Part shown: one piece after another, positions 42,501 to 48,363 of the stretch
Layout: each line of letters starts with the position of its first letter
Position numbering within the stretch: position 1 is the stretch's first letter
Source: Gambelia wislizenii
Lineage: Eukaryota; Chordata; Lepidosauria; Squamata; Crotaphytidae
Assembly (NCBI GenBank): GCA_030847615.1
Contig: JAUMIR010000005.1
Span: 213,264,645-213,328,644, forward strand
DNA: 64,000 nucleotides
Reading direction: 5' to 3'
Program-made: the position numbers and the translations under genes
Notes under the pieces: model-generated
The model's database searches: none
The model's input: only the letters and a program-made list of their open reading frames with translations
What the model was told of the DNA's origin: nothing

Positions 42501-44160
42501 AGCTGTTCCCCTGATTCCTTTTTCTTCTCCCATTTTCTTTTGGTTTTTGGCTAAAATAAAATATAGGCTTTGATTAAATCCTTACTAGCTTTGGAGAAAG
42601 TACTGTAATAAAATGAATTAAACGTGAGCAGGGAAATTACCTGGTCAAAGAAATATATAGGCCCTTGTTCCAGAGTCTCAGGCATTCTTCTCTGTAAAAT
42701 TCGACTCTTACCATGACAAAATATTTTGAACATAACAACAACATATAAAACATTTTCACTTTTGTGAACTTTAAGTAAGGCTGATTAGGTACAGTGTCTA
42801 AAAATCTCCCACCCCCACTTTACAATTGTATCTAATAGAAACTACAGGCATACCCTTGTTTCAAGCCTCTGCCAGTGTTCCATTGCCTATGTAGAGCTAG
42901 GATAGCTACTTACACATTCCCAAAAAGTGGGTATGCACCACAGAAAAAGAAGTCAAAAGAGTGCACAGGTTTGCATAGGTTAGTAAACATGTATCTTAAA
43001 CCTGTCCATGAAAAAAACCTACTAGAATTTAAGTTTCACAGAAGACAAATTCATTTCCCAGCCAAATTATACACACACACACACACACACACACACTCAA
43101 ATTTGAGCCGTATTGCAGATCATCCAAATCAGGGTGTTATTCAATTAAGTTTAATAATAATAATAATAAAATTTATTTATATCCCACCCCTCTGCGAACA
43201 ATCAGGGCGGCTTACAACAGTAAAGTAATACATAATATAAAACAACTCAAAATCCCTTCCCCCCCCTTAAAATAAGTTTAATATGTCTTACTCCCAGGTA
43301 TAGTTCTTAATTCTTTACTAGATTAGAGTCTATTAGATTTCACATCACACATACAATCATTCAAAGAAGCAAATAAAAACTCCTCTCTGCTTCCTTCCAC
43401 TCTTTGAATCATGTTCACTGATTAGCATCAATCAGTGTTCACCCCACACACCACACCACTGTTTTTTTAACATCCAGCATGATAAAGAATTCTGAAAGAC
43501 TCAAAAACTTGCTCTCAGTTTTTACTTCTCCTTTAAAAACAAGGCACTGCACTGTTTGTAGTTCTGGAATTCTTCTGCAATGAGCATTAGTTGATCACTG
43601 TAGTTTATAGAAGCTAGTAACTAAGTGTGCATCCAAATTCAAATCTCTTAACTTCAGAAGCAGTATAAAATGTTTTAAATCCAAAAATCTCTTAAATTAC
43701 AGAACACTTTGTTTGGTCATAACAGTTTTTAGCTTTGCCAAACGGGGTGGCCAATACTATTTATTCCCTGCATATAGAACTATAGCAATCTTGATTCTGT
43801 TTCAAAGCTTATAATTAATATTATACATGTACACATCTACAAAAATGGGAATGGGCAATTATGATGAACTGAACAAAACAATATCTTCCAGTGCAATCTC
43901 TTCTTTAGGCCAATATAAATAATGCATTCCTTATACTTTGCTACCTGCCTCACTGAAAAGATATTTGACTCTGTCTTCTCAAATCTCCCTTGTTAATTAT
44001 GATTCTGTAGAGACTGTAGTAAAGACATGTCATAATGACATACATACCTTGATACAGGTTTTTCCTGAACTTGCTCAGTCAATAATGCAAAATTATTAAT
44101 GTAAAAGCTACCTTTTCCACGGAAGTGAAAAGTTATTGCATCTCTGTGAGAGCAGTCAGT
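6010..44160 (-). CDS. C3orf20-like protein gene (FAM194-type domain), 16 exons, 5' and 3' ends not seen
   Basis: Sixteen minus-strand exons join in compatible phases into 2445 nt (815 codons) without a stop. Exons in coding order: 44160-44048, 42689-42641, 42550-42447, 39127-38592, 36655-36556, 33163-32921, 31472-31323, 29797-29677, 26044-25915, 21883-21838, 20040-19990, 18994-18875, 18090-17881, 17269-17171, 8719-8464, 6126-6010. Landmarks in the product: a helical module with ILPQGILNILNYSWKELI (about residue 177), a FAM194-like YYPSGHFAVC (about 382), VNKYITVRIAGRFAVSLIY (about 472), and a C-terminal IPYVTDLEYD...IIVVCV...FRLLKYD region (about 715-790). From memory these match human C3orf20 (about 900 aa), a protein of unknown biochemical role; ERICH6/FAM194 proteins are more distant relatives. 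No initiator ATG exon was found above 44160. The last C-terminal exon should lie left of position 1. Family assignment is likely; paralog identity is open. Confidence 0.75.
6127..7830. other. Intron of the C3orf20-like gene
   Basis: Mostly unassigned. Around 7660-7740 there is the 'ctgggagttgtagt' type of end sequence common to hAT MITEs. The block 6390-6800 has the look of an old repeat (abrupt base composition change), but I could not name it. Confidence 0.35.
7850..8455 (+). mobile_element. Non-autonomous DNA transposon, 'GGGCTTGTCTA' family, copy 1
   Basis: Ends with ...catatagacaagccct, the reverse complement of the family's left terminus AGGGCTTGTCTATATG. The interior shares gaggagaat...ttttcctgg and attttgcaaaatgcc words with copies at 22983-23350, 49985-50626, 52653-53185 and 62305-62944. 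No coding capacity. It abuts the C3orf20-like exon at 8464, so its right terminus sits within 10 bp of a splice donor. Confidence 0.65.
8464..8719 (-). CDS. C3orf20-like exon, conserved C-terminal region
   Basis: The 256-nt exon encodes ACPVALRRTILGHEIKSCRC, YQIPYVTDLEYDHIINNQ, and SPEQIIVVCVTASLGTAYD, ending ...RSMPCTQ at donor CAG|gtgggc. This is the best family landmark in the window. It matches the C-terminal domain I associate with C3orf20/FAM194 proteins. The neighbouring intron upstream is 8.5 kb and holds the L2 LINE and the minisatellite. Confidence 0.9.
8720..9162. other. Intron sequence, nothing recognised
   Basis: Pyrimidine-rich plus strand, no repeat or exon that I can support. 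Confidence 0.35.
9163..12245 (-). mobile_element. L2-clade LINE, nearly full length, decayed
   Basis: Minus-strand pieces in order: an apurinic endonuclease (LTETWISSQD, GRGGGVGILLSS, VVIYRSPGPS, ILIMGDFNIH at 12150-11740), a reverse transcriptase (NYRPISLLPF, GDSTETAL-like, LSAAFDTVDHS, GVPQGSILGPLLF at 10700-10290) with the catalytic box read as YAADT rather than YADDT, and the C-terminal HLDYCNSFLIGLP...LHWLPI region (10014-9382). The 3' end is a (GTT)n tail next to atttatatagcacca, typical of L2. Frame breaks make it inactive. It lies inside the large 8.5-kb intron. Confidence 0.9.
12309..12536 (-). mobile_element. Sauria-type tRNA-derived SINE
   Basis: In reverse complement it starts agccagcatggtgtggtggt (A-box region), has the B box GGGTTCGAATCCC, and ends in a BovB-like gacttgaaggcac tail. 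This is the lepidosaur Sauria SINE layout and a good clue to the host group. Confidence 0.88.
12549..13925 (+). mobile_element. Tigger-like MITE split by an expanded minisatellite
   Basis: The ends CAGTCGTCCCTTCACATTCG and ...GAATGTGGAGGGACAACTG form inverted repeats with TA duplications at 12547-12548 and 13926-13927. Subterminal words (ccgcgaataa, accgcaaatg) are also mirrored. Between them is the 64-bp minisatellite, so a short element has grown to 1377 bp. Confidence 0.85.
12627..13800. repeat. 64-bp GC-rich minisatellite, about 18 copies
   Basis: Units begin with ccaggcct at 12641, 12705, 12769, 12833, 12897, 12961, 13025 and on to about 13737, a period of 64 bp with a few units altered by 8 bp or so. 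Each unit holds a palindrome (ggggccttcctaggcccc) and ccgcgg. Long open frames across it are an artefact of the period and composition. Confidence 0.95.
13928..14690. other. Intron sequence, nothing recognised
   Basis: AT-rich, no exon with good splice sites on the minus strand and no repeat I can name. Confidence 0.35.
14690..15190. mobile_element. Probable MITE related to the 'CTTGTCTA' family
   Basis: Left end aaggacttgtttagatgg and right end catgtagatgagccctaatt are loosely inverted. The interior has short inverted pieces (agccctgcagtcc...atgcagggct, and two copies of cacatgctgc near 14985-15020). Assignment rests only on the termini. Confidence 0.45.
15253..15479 (+). mobile_element. 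Tigger-like MITE (family A), older copy
   Basis: Termini CAGTCAGTCTTCTGTATGC and ...GATACCAACGACCCACTG flanked by TA, with the shared interior tatccatgggggatcctgg. More diverged than the copies at 3768 and 56497. Confidence 0.8.
15604..15993 (-). pseudogene. Unidentified coding-looking ORF of 125+ residues
   Basis: A minus-strand frame reads about 130 codons from just after a TGA (near 15995). It has normal protein composition: LVDPWEPCKHVFLVAPQKC, then LSYPVVESLKFPHCFKLSS, then LTEFSLAAFFALQDQRKHK. I do not recognise the family. It does not match the flanking C3orf20-like exon phases, has no convincing acceptor, and an AATAAA lies near its 3' end. A retrocopy fragment or a chance frame are both possible. 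Confidence 0.3.
16275..16482 (+). mobile_element. tRNA-derived SINE
   Basis: tRNA-like head with a degraded B box (cacattcaaatcctc), the middle gtgaccttgggccaagtcac, and tail gcaggatataaatataataaataaa. A second squamate SINE family, different from Sauria SINE at the 3' end. Confidence 0.75.
17171..17269 (-). CDS. C3orf20-like exon (99 nt)
   Basis: Acceptor gttttggcttacag and donor AAAAG|gtaagt are both strong. In phase it reads APQLLNSIFKTNQAVLSRFI, then LQKAKPPKSPPK. A second frame is open but does not match the neighbouring phases. This leads directly into the conserved C-terminal region. Confidence 0.82.
17881..18090 (-). CDS. C3orf20-like exon (Ser/Gln-rich linker)
   Basis: Starts at acceptor ttcagaaatcag and ends at donor TCTAG|gtaaaa. 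It encodes SPHINKSSTFPQRGGRQYKE and on to SHLTQEASSGSS. Only this frame is open and it fits both neighbouring phases. The composition suggests a disordered linker, which in this family is poorly conserved. The right boundary may be off by one base. Confidence 0.7.
18875..18994 (-). CDS. C3orf20-like exon (helical, basic)
   Basis: Encodes TKKPQIPEENLNHMKDAMRE followed by LRMLRRKIKSILEDWMEYYR, a clear amphipathic helix. It uses the second AG of ccaagag as acceptor and donor TACCG|gttagc. A competing frame of the same bases is also open, but it is out of phase and lacks helix periodicity. Confidence 0.75.
19990..20040 (-). CDS. C3orf20-like small exon (51 nt)
   Basis: Encodes QLMLELAAQDLNNNLF, a short helix. 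The donor CTTTAA|gtaagt is strong and the acceptor is gatatttcag. A second AG four bases on would change the phase. It leaves in phase 2. Confidence 0.65.
20415..20441. repeat. (CA)n microsatellite
   Basis: About 13 uninterrupted CA dinucleotides. Confidence 0.97.
20779..20973 (+). mobile_element. hAT MITE
   Basis: Starts CAGGGGTGGGCGAAGG and ends ttttcccaacccttg. Flanked by an 8-bp duplication gtctagga / gtctagca (20771-20778 and 20974-20981, one mismatch), the hallmark of hAT elements. Interior has 'gcatgtggcccac', common in this class. Confidence 0.8.
21240..21735 (+). mobile_element. L2-like LINE 3' end
   Basis: Translates as a broken RAFSVAAHRLWNSLP-type motif (about 21375-21420), the C-terminal motif of L2-clade RT proteins. 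It is followed by the tail ggcaggatataaataaaataaaataaaataataaa. Heavily 5'-truncated. Confidence 0.7.
21838..21883 (-). CDS. C3orf20-like small exon (46 nt)
   Basis: A strong acceptor (ctttttcttcttgtcag) is followed by an open stretch encoding FRIISGRHTAKLIK. The donor ATG|gttaat is only fair. I chose this exon because it alone bridges phase 1 (from the 26-kb exon) to phase 2 (needed by the 20-kb exon). It is inferred rather than motif-backed. Confidence 0.55.
22983..23350 (-). mobile_element. 'GGGCTTGTCTA' non-autonomous DNA transposon, copy 2
   Basis: Left end aaggacttgtctatatgagg. The following 350 bp is the reverse complement of the right half of the copy at 7850-8455 (shared 'cagtaatggcattttgcagcagctg' region and the 'aaaatccaacatgg...gcacttgcc' region). 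Confidence 0.7.
23415..23868 (+). mobile_element. CR1 LINE 3' end
   Basis: Contains the classical CR1 3' segment: aacattaggaagaactcctg, gatggcccttgcggtctcttcc, and the terminal aactctatgattctatga. 5'-truncated. Confidence 0.9.
24150..24960. repeat. GC/CpG-rich block with a two-unit tandem duplication
   Basis: CpG- and GC-rich island inside an intron. Two similar units begin at acttgggtggtgtgtgt (24419 and 24558), the first followed by a (GT)n(GA)n tract. A CCAAT-like gattggttgg lies at 24220. It contains long frames on both strands, which look composition-driven. Could be a repeat or an intronic promoter; undecided. Confidence 0.4.
25390..25560 (-). mobile_element. tRNA-derived SINE fragment
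   Basis: Reverse complement resembles the middle of the squamate tRNA SINE (cctaacttatctcattgaattgttgtgatgg). Old and truncated. Confidence 0.45.
25915..26044 (-). CDS. C3orf20-like exon, end of FAM194-type domain
   Basis: 130 nt encoding VNKYITVRIAGRFAVSLIYK, then a GPKCGCSTARKPG tail. Acceptor atcttaccctag, donor CCTG|gtatgc, phase 1. The alternating beta-strand pattern closes the domain begun two exons upstream. Confidence 0.85.
26536..26735. repeat. Tandem duplication of about 100 bp
   Basis: Two diverged units, both starting gaggcaggcacag (near 26536 and 26633), both containing ccatcccaactg(t/c)cattgtc. Followed at 26800-26915 by an L2-like 3' tail (gggcagggaactgttt ... ataataata). Confidence 0.7.
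27501..27531. repeat. (TG)n microsatellite
   Basis: About 15 TG dinucleotides, with a CA-rich tract at 27563-27575. Confidence 0.95.
27847..28184. mobile_element. Foldback DNA element, nearly perfect 330-bp palindrome
   Basis: Two arms of about 163 bp are reverse complements, with only one indel and one mismatch that I can see, around a 7-bp loop (aggctgc near 28013-28019). The terminal sequence is GGAGATTTTCAGACAC. Each arm contains its own smaller hairpin (cttgccgcgc ... gcgcggcaag). It shares termini and layout with the element at 61276-61631, so they form a family. No coding capacity. Confidence 0.93.
29677..29797 (-). CDS. C3orf20-like exon, FAM194-type domain continued
   Basis: Encodes SNNIAMVFNQEGGMVTNKDG followed by a QWKWP motif. 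Acceptor tggtttctgcag, donor CAG|gtaaca. It enters in phase 2 and leaves in phase 0, matching both neighbours. The FNQEGG...W.WP pattern is characteristic of FAM194/C3orf20 proteins. Confidence 0.88.
30254..30480. mobile_element. hAT MITE with perfect target duplication
   Basis: Inverted ends CAGGGCCAGTTTAAGG ... CCTTAAACTGGCCTG. The 8-bp target duplication tatgttag is exact (30246-30253 and 30481-30488). Interior is G/C-homopolymer rich. Confidence 0.9.
31323..31472 (-). CDS. C3orf20-like exon, core of FAM194-type domain
   Basis: The 150-nt exon reads YPSGHFAVCQSYSDLP, then a stretch with LYTNIFSDFPDRALLGTF and FGLGSISFPN. It starts after an AC acceptor (ggcttac) preceded by the U12 branch-point match tccttgac, and ends at a normal donor CAG|gtagga in phase 2. 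The protein pattern (hydrophobic strand, PSG turn, hydrophobic strand) is the signature of this domain. Confidence 0.88.
31775..32005 (+). mobile_element. 5S rRNA-derived SINE
   Basis: 5S-like head (gatcttgaaagctaaacaga, agtacttggatgagagacca) and the same body as the copy at 4900-5125. It lies inside the U12-type intron. Confidence 0.82.
32601..32800. repeat. 100-bp tandem duplication
   Basis: tttaagcatgta begins both 32601 and 32701, and the two units run nearly identical to gaggaatgcagc(g/a)tag. Found in the U12-type intron, close to its donor. Confidence 0.93.
32921..33163 (-). CDS. C3orf20-like exon ending at a U12 AT-AC donor
   Basis: The 243-nt exon encodes TEQLSQLKEFGFDKPVILRH and on to KLHYGLNDGSSLI, the run-in to the FAM194-type domain. 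Read on, the frame meets TAA at 32922-32920. However, the sequence immediately after ...ATTTA is ATATCCTT, the U12 AT-AC donor consensus. Splicing there leaves TA, which the next exon completes to TAC (Tyr), restoring the family motif YYPSG. A small duplicated string (cagaactgaacag) surrounds the acceptor. Confidence 0.85.
33700..33840 (-). mobile_element. tRNA-derived SINE fragment
   Basis: In reverse complement: ccaagtgttgtctagtggttagagtctggga (A box) and a middle with gactttactgggtgacccc. Truncated. Confidence 0.7.
34125..34310 (+). mobile_element. hAT MITE, old copy
   Basis: Starts gcagcgcttctcaagctatctg and ends atggaccaccactttgaggc, the inverted ends of a hAT MITE type with subterminal 'caccagtccatgg'. 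Degraded termini. Confidence 0.55.
35527..35866 (+). mobile_element. Zinc-finger non-LTR retrotransposon, 3' fragment
   Basis: Plus-strand copy of the last 340 bp of the element seen at 929-1742 and 48364-49309: ggtgaactcgccacgggtca through the zinc-finger codons to ccgtttgcaaagaaaagcca. More diverged than the other copies. Confidence 0.9.
36556..36655 (-). CDS. C3orf20-like exon (VWAVERLQLAKIQ)
   Basis: Acceptor tctcttttctttaaag, and open reading of 100 nt ending ...VPYVWAVERLQLAKIQ. The proposed donor AAAT|gtatta is weak, but it gives exactly the phase (2) needed by the next exon and precedes an in-frame TAA by four bases. The pattern suggests a helix leading into the central domain. Confidence 0.7.
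37192..37400 (-). mobile_element. Sauria-type tRNA-derived SINE
   Basis: Reverse complement carries the A-box region agccagcatggtgttgtag and a B box (ggtttgaatcc), with a gacttgaaggcacacaacaa tail. Confidence 0.88.
37401..38591. other. Intron of the C3orf20-like gene
   Basis: AT-rich, with no additional exon, microsatellite or named repeat that I can support. Confidence 0.35.
38592..39127 (-). CDS. C3orf20-like large exon with N-terminal helical module
   Basis: This 536-nt exon is open throughout. It carries an amphipathic block (ILHELEDMLRYFSKYK, then ILPQGILNILNYSWKELI), which I recognise as the conserved N-terminal block of C3orf20-type proteins. A serine- and lysine-rich linker follows. 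The donor is AAC|gtaagg, phase 1. The acceptor is a tandem NAGNAG (ccaccagcag), so transcripts may include or omit one codon; either form keeps the frame. Confidence 0.85.
39128..41580. other. Intron of the C3orf20-like gene
   Basis: Contains a T-tract at 39422-39441, a hAT-style piece near 39515-39600 (ctgagagttgtagtccaaaa), and otherwise nothing recognised. Open frames here are short and lack splice support. Confidence 0.35.
41580..41835 (+). mobile_element. Tigger-like MITE (family A), old copy
   Basis: Termini ggtcggacccatgtatcca and ...gatatgggggtctaactg next to ta, with 'ccgc...ttatcc' interior words. An internal inverted pair (cctagagaggc / cattttctagg) is visible near 41670-41712. 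Confidence 0.6.
42447..42550 (-). CDS. C3orf20-like exon (104 nt, lysine-rich)
   Basis: Acceptor ttttattttag, donor CAG|gtaacg. Only one of three frames is open (PKTKRKWEKKKESGEQL...), and that frame joins the exons on both sides. It is a basic, probably disordered segment ending in phase 2. Confidence 0.7.
42641..42689 (-). CDS. C3orf20-like exon (49 nt)
   Basis: Encodes MPETLEQGPIYFFDQ and ends with donor CAG|gtaatt. The acceptor is ttttacagag; the upstream AG two bases earlier would break phase with the 44-kb exon but not with the following exon. It ends in phase 0 and reads straight into PKTKRKW of the next exon, which supports it. Confidence 0.6.
43070..43270. repeat. (AC)n and (AAT)n microsatellites with retroelement tail
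   Basis: (AC)n at 43070-43097, (AAT)n at about 43153-43168, followed by the reverse-oriented tail aaatttatttatatcccacc ... gggcggcttacaa of a squamate SINE/LINE. Confidence 0.75.
44048..44160 (-). CDS. C3orf20-like, most upstream exon detected
   Basis: Open exon of 113 nt, with acceptor tgtttattaacag before it and a good donor (AAG|gtatgt) after it. It encodes a peptide with the segment FHFRGKGSFYINNFALL. It ends in phase 2 and joins the next exon if that one uses the CAGAG acceptor. It is less certain than the downstream exons because I know no family landmark in it. The gene's true start must lie upstream, between here and METAP2, possibly at the METAP2 promoter. Confidence 0.5.
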
Positions 44161-44419
44161 CTGTTAATAAACACACTGTTTTAAAGGCCTGTTGCTTGGT
44201 TACTGTATGTTGTGGGTTGTACTCAACCATGCTCCCTTTCTTCAGACTCACTCAGCTTTTAAAGAGTTGTCTTAAAACGTACAGGCCACAATTCTTTGCA
44301 GTTTTGTGTAAAAGCCCACTGAAATCAACAATATTGGTATATATACTTAACTGCATTGCACTCTACATTATTTAGAAATACATTTCAATTAAAACAAAAT
44401 TTTCATTATTAAAAAAAAG

Positions 44420-44540
44420 GAAAGAAAGGTGGGGATTCTTTAAGACTAAATTATTTATTTTTGCATTAGGTTTTGTGGATTACAATCCATTTCCTCAGAT
44501 GCACTGAAGGAGTACCAATTTCAAGCCTCTGGTATAAATA
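44420..44540 (-). repeat. Old interspersed repeat tail
   Basis: Reverse complement reads gcatctgaggaaatggattg ... acaaaacctaatgca ... ttagtcttaaagaa, a tail sequence common in amniote genomes. I am not sure of its class. Confidence 0.4.
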
Positions 44541-45939
44541 CACAGGTACTTAGTTGTATTGCTGGGATCAGAGTGAAATGGGATATAGAAACAGGGAATT
44601 CTCATGACAGTGTCATAAAACTTCAAAGATCTTAATGTAAAAATTCTGGTATCTGCTCACAATGGTCATAAACCTTTTGGTTTATCACAATCAGTTATAC
44701 AGTAGTCTTATCACTGACACATTCTGACAAGCATGCTTTAACTTTAATAACATGAAAAGGAATGAAACCTTGATACCAAATTAAGTGGATGTATTCAGGA
44801 CTGAAGTGGAGAAGGCTTTCCACTTTTTATTTCTGCTTTCTTGTAAGGGTGAACAGATACATTTTTAAAATGTTGCTCTTGCTTACTTACCCATTTCCTC
44901 AAATTGCAATATTCCACTAAATCGCAGAAATCAATTGATTAAGGAGGCTAGAAGAAAAGCGAAGGACTTTCTATTTTAGTATACATTTTTTTAAAAAATT
45001 GTTAAATCACTTCTAGAAATATTCCTACTTGTTACCCACCCATATTAACTATAATCTGGATCAACTCCCCACTAAAATAATTGTTCAGTAAAAAGTAAAC
45101 TCACTCCCCTTTTCCAGCCAGTGCATTCAGAGATATTTTGCTTTATTTTCCTGTATTACATATACTTATCAATAAAGGAAGATACAAGATGTTTCTCTCT
45201 TGCTCTCCCTTACCAATTATAGAAATTGTTTTGTTCCAGTTGGCCGTGGCTACATTTATTTTCCTGGCTGGTGACTTGTGGGCACTGATGTTCCTGTGGG
45301 CACACATCATTTGTCTGGCTTGAGTACAGCTTAGTAGGAACTTGGCAATAGCGTTTTAATTTTATTAAAATTAAATGTTATTAAAATTATTTCATACATT
45401 AAATAACTCTTCCAATCCTTCTTCAATCATCCATGTTATGCATGAGTATTAACTCAGCTGAGTAGCAACTCCTCCACTCACATCAACCGATGTGACATCT
45501 GTTAAATTAAATAAGGATCAAATGAGCAGCAAGCTATGGATGTGCATCCATTGCTAGATGAGGAAATTAGTAAATAGAACACTTAGGTTATTGCTTTTTG
45601 CACTGAATTACGATTTCTTCTTCTTCTGCCCCTTAGACCTTCTACGTTTATTAATGAAAGCTAGTTTATACTATACACCCACCCTTTCTGTCTTTTCATT
45701 TGGTAAGATGTGTTGAACTTTGAATCTAATCTAAGCAATATTGAATCCAAGCAATATAAAACAAAAGGCGTACTATAATGATTAGAAAACTAATTTTTGG
45801 TGAGAGTGTTTAGGATAGGAATGACTGAGTTTGCTTAAGCAGAGGATAGCTTGCATTGTTAGCTATATTTTCCAAAAACATCTTGGTAACATACTGAAGT
45901 GTGATGAAATCCAGATGTAGGGGTTTATACAGTGAAAAT

Positions 45940-46012
45940 CTCTGGCTTTTCTTCGCAAACGAAGATTCAGGAAGGATTCATCCCGCGCTTTCTGCAAGCG
46001 CGCTGATAACTA
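45940..46012 (-). mobile_element. Zinc-finger non-LTR element, 3' end (left part of a split copy)
   Basis: Matches the 3' terminal 70 bp of the copy at 929-1742 (tctggcttttcttcgcaaac to gcgcgctgat). The rest of the same copy resumes at 48364, after the gypsy insertion. Confidence 0.9.
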
Positions 46013-46083
46013 TGTCACGGGCTCAAACCTGAGTTCCCTTCCCAGGAGCTCCAGGCTAGCCCTCTCTCTGTAGGGTTAGTCCT
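46013..46083 (-). repeat. Inverted copy of the LTR 3' end
   Basis: tgtcacgggctcaaacctga ... ggttagtcct is the reverse complement of 48292-48363 with one missing G. It occupies the place where a 5' LTR should be. Confidence 0.93.
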
Positions 46084-47223
46084 AAGAAAGGGACTACTGA
46101 TATACGTTTCTGTGTGGATTACAGGAAGTTAAATTCGGTGACACGCCCAGAACACTATCCCATGCCACGTGTGGATGAACTGTTAGAAAAACTGGGACAG
46201 GCCAAGTACTTATCCAGTCTGGATTTGACCAAAGGCTATTGGCAAGTGGCCTTAGCCGAAGAATCTAAGCACAGAACTGCGTTCATAACCCATATGGGCC
46301 TATTCGAATTCAATGTCCTTCCTTTTGGCTTACGCAATGCACCAGCGACCTTCCAGAGACTTGTGGACTCTCTGCTGAGAGGGTGTGGTGATTTTGCAGT
46401 TGCTTACTTAGACGACATCGCAATCTTCTCTGCCTCTTGGGAAGATCATTTGCAGCACCTGGAGACTGTCTTTCAGCGGATTCAGGATGCCGGACTGACT
46501 ATCAAGGCAAAGAAGTGCCAATTTGCACTGGACAGAGTGACTTACCTTAGCCATGAAGTGGGTCAAGGGACTATCACTCCTTTGCAAGCGAAGGTGGAAG
46601 TTATCCAGTCTTGGCCTACCCCACGCACCAGGAAGCAAGTGCAATCCTTCCTTGGTCTGGCGGGATACTACAGAAGATTTGTGCCCAGCTACAGCCAAAT
46701 GGCTGCTCCCCTGACAGACTTGACAGGATCTAAGAAACCTAATGTAGTGAAGTGGACAGCGGAGTGTCAAGAAGCATTCGAGGCTCTCAAATGAGCTCTC
46801 ATGTCTGATCCAGTCCTGATGGCACCGGACTTCGACAAGCCATTCATCGTGGCTACAGACGCTTCGGATAGAGGAATTGGTGCTGTGTTGATGCAAGAAG
46901 GACTAGATGGCACCTTACACCCTGTCCTGTTCCTCAGCAAGAAGCTGAACGTGCGGGAGTCCAACTGGTCCATTCCTGAGAAGGAGTGCTATGCCATTGT
47001 GTACGCGCTGGACAAGCTGAGACCTTACCTCTGGGGACGGCGCTTCAGTCTACAGACTGACCACGCTGCTCTTCGATGGCTCCACACTGTCCAGGGGGCT
47101 AACAAGAAGTTACTCCGGTGGAGCTTATCTCTTCAAGACTTTGACTTTGAAATTCAACATGTGTCCGGAACCTCCAACACGGTTGCAGATTCTCTCTCTC
47201 GCAGGGACTTGGTGGGAGGGTAG
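46084..47223 (+). pseudogene. Ty3/gypsy pol fragment: reverse transcriptase and RNase H
   Basis: The RT part shows DYRKLN near the start, the LPFGLRNAPATFQ motif, and the catalytic YLDD box at about 46407. An in-frame TGA at 46792-46794 separates it from the RNase H part, which begins with the TDAS motif at about 46855 and has the TDHAAL motif near 47060. Translation then ends shortly after, just before the LTR, so no integrase is present. This is a dead, truncated element with an otherwise well-kept frame, which suggests a fairly recent insertion. Confidence 0.9.
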
Positions 47224-47383
47224 GAGGACTGGTGTTGCATGTTGTTCTATGACCATGGTTTGTTTCAATGTATTGTTTGAGTTTGCATATATTCTAACTC
47301 TTTCTGCTCTAGCTCACAGGTTGAAATCCCAGACTGTTTGGTCCTGCTTTCAGCGTCCCAGACCGTCTGAGATTTGGGGGGCG

Positions 47384-48363
47384 TGTCATGATGGAGTTCC
47401 ATCATGTTGCCACAAGGTGCAGCTCCCATCATTCTGCTAGAGAACTATAACTCTCTTTGTTTGTAAACAGATTGTCTTGCCAGCATAGTATCAGGTAAGA
47501 AAAGGGTTAATGGGAAGGGGCTCAAGCACCACCTTCACAGAGCTAATGAGAGGACATCATTAACATAACACCATGTGACTGGACTGACCAATTACAGCTT
47601 TAAGCCCGGGAAATCTGGAGAGGTTTTAATTGCTTTTGTTTGAGACCAGAGTGAGTGAGATGAGTGGGATTTGGAGAAAGAAATTCTGGAAAATGTGAAG
47701 GAACAGAGACTGCTATGCTGGTAGAGCACAGCCATTCCATCTCTGGCTTTTGCTCCCAGCTGCCTGGACAAGATCTCAAGGCCACAAACTGCAAGTATTT
47801 AGTAGAGATTAGGGCCTGTTTAGTTGCGTTAGGGAATTCTTTTTAATTTCTTTACTTTGGTTGAATGTAGCTAAATTAGTAACTGAATGTAACCTGAGTA
47901 ATGTAATGCTTTGATCTTGATACTCTGTATTGCTATCACTTTAAGCCTGCCTGCCTGAGGTAGGGGAGAATCCTGCCTCATGTGAGACTGCATGACTACT
48001 TCTCTTGAATAAAGTAAACTTCTATCTTCCTATGCTGATGCTGACCACGTGCCTTACTCTTGACTATGCTACTGTGAACCTCCTCTGGGGTTAGGAGGAG
48101 GGAGTTAGTTGATTCTATAGTGGCAAGGAGTGCCACTGATTAACATAGACTACGCACAACTTCCCACTGCGTTGTGCGTGTAAAAGGGGGGGTCCCAAGG
48201 GGGAAATAAGCCCCCCCAGTTAAAACCCAGTGGGTGGTGGCAGAACGATGGTTTTTGGGGTTTGTAGGAGGATCCTGGGGTGAGGACACCCAGGACTAAC
48301 CCTACAGAGAGAGGGCTAGCCTGGAGCTCCTGGGAAGGGAACTCAGGTTTGAGCCCCGTGACA
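47384..48363 (+). repeat. Gypsy LTR (980 bp)
   Basis: Starts TGTCATGATGG right after the purine tract and ends CCCCGTGACA, giving TGTCA...TGACA ends. It holds an AATAAA at 48007. The last 72 bp (48292-48363) recur inverted at 46013-46083. Confidence 0.85.

Larger units (their letters stand above)
46013..48363 (+). mobile_element. Ty3/gypsy LTR retrotransposon, rearranged and incomplete
   Basis: Inserted into the non-LTR element with a 5-bp target duplication (aacta 46008-46012 / gacta 48364-48368, one change). It carries partial pol (RT then RNase H), a purine tract (gatttggggggcg, 47371-47383), and one full LTR. It lacks the 5' LTR, gag, protease and integrase. Instead, the left end is an inverted copy of the last 72 bp of the LTR. 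It cannot be autonomous. Confidence 0.9.
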
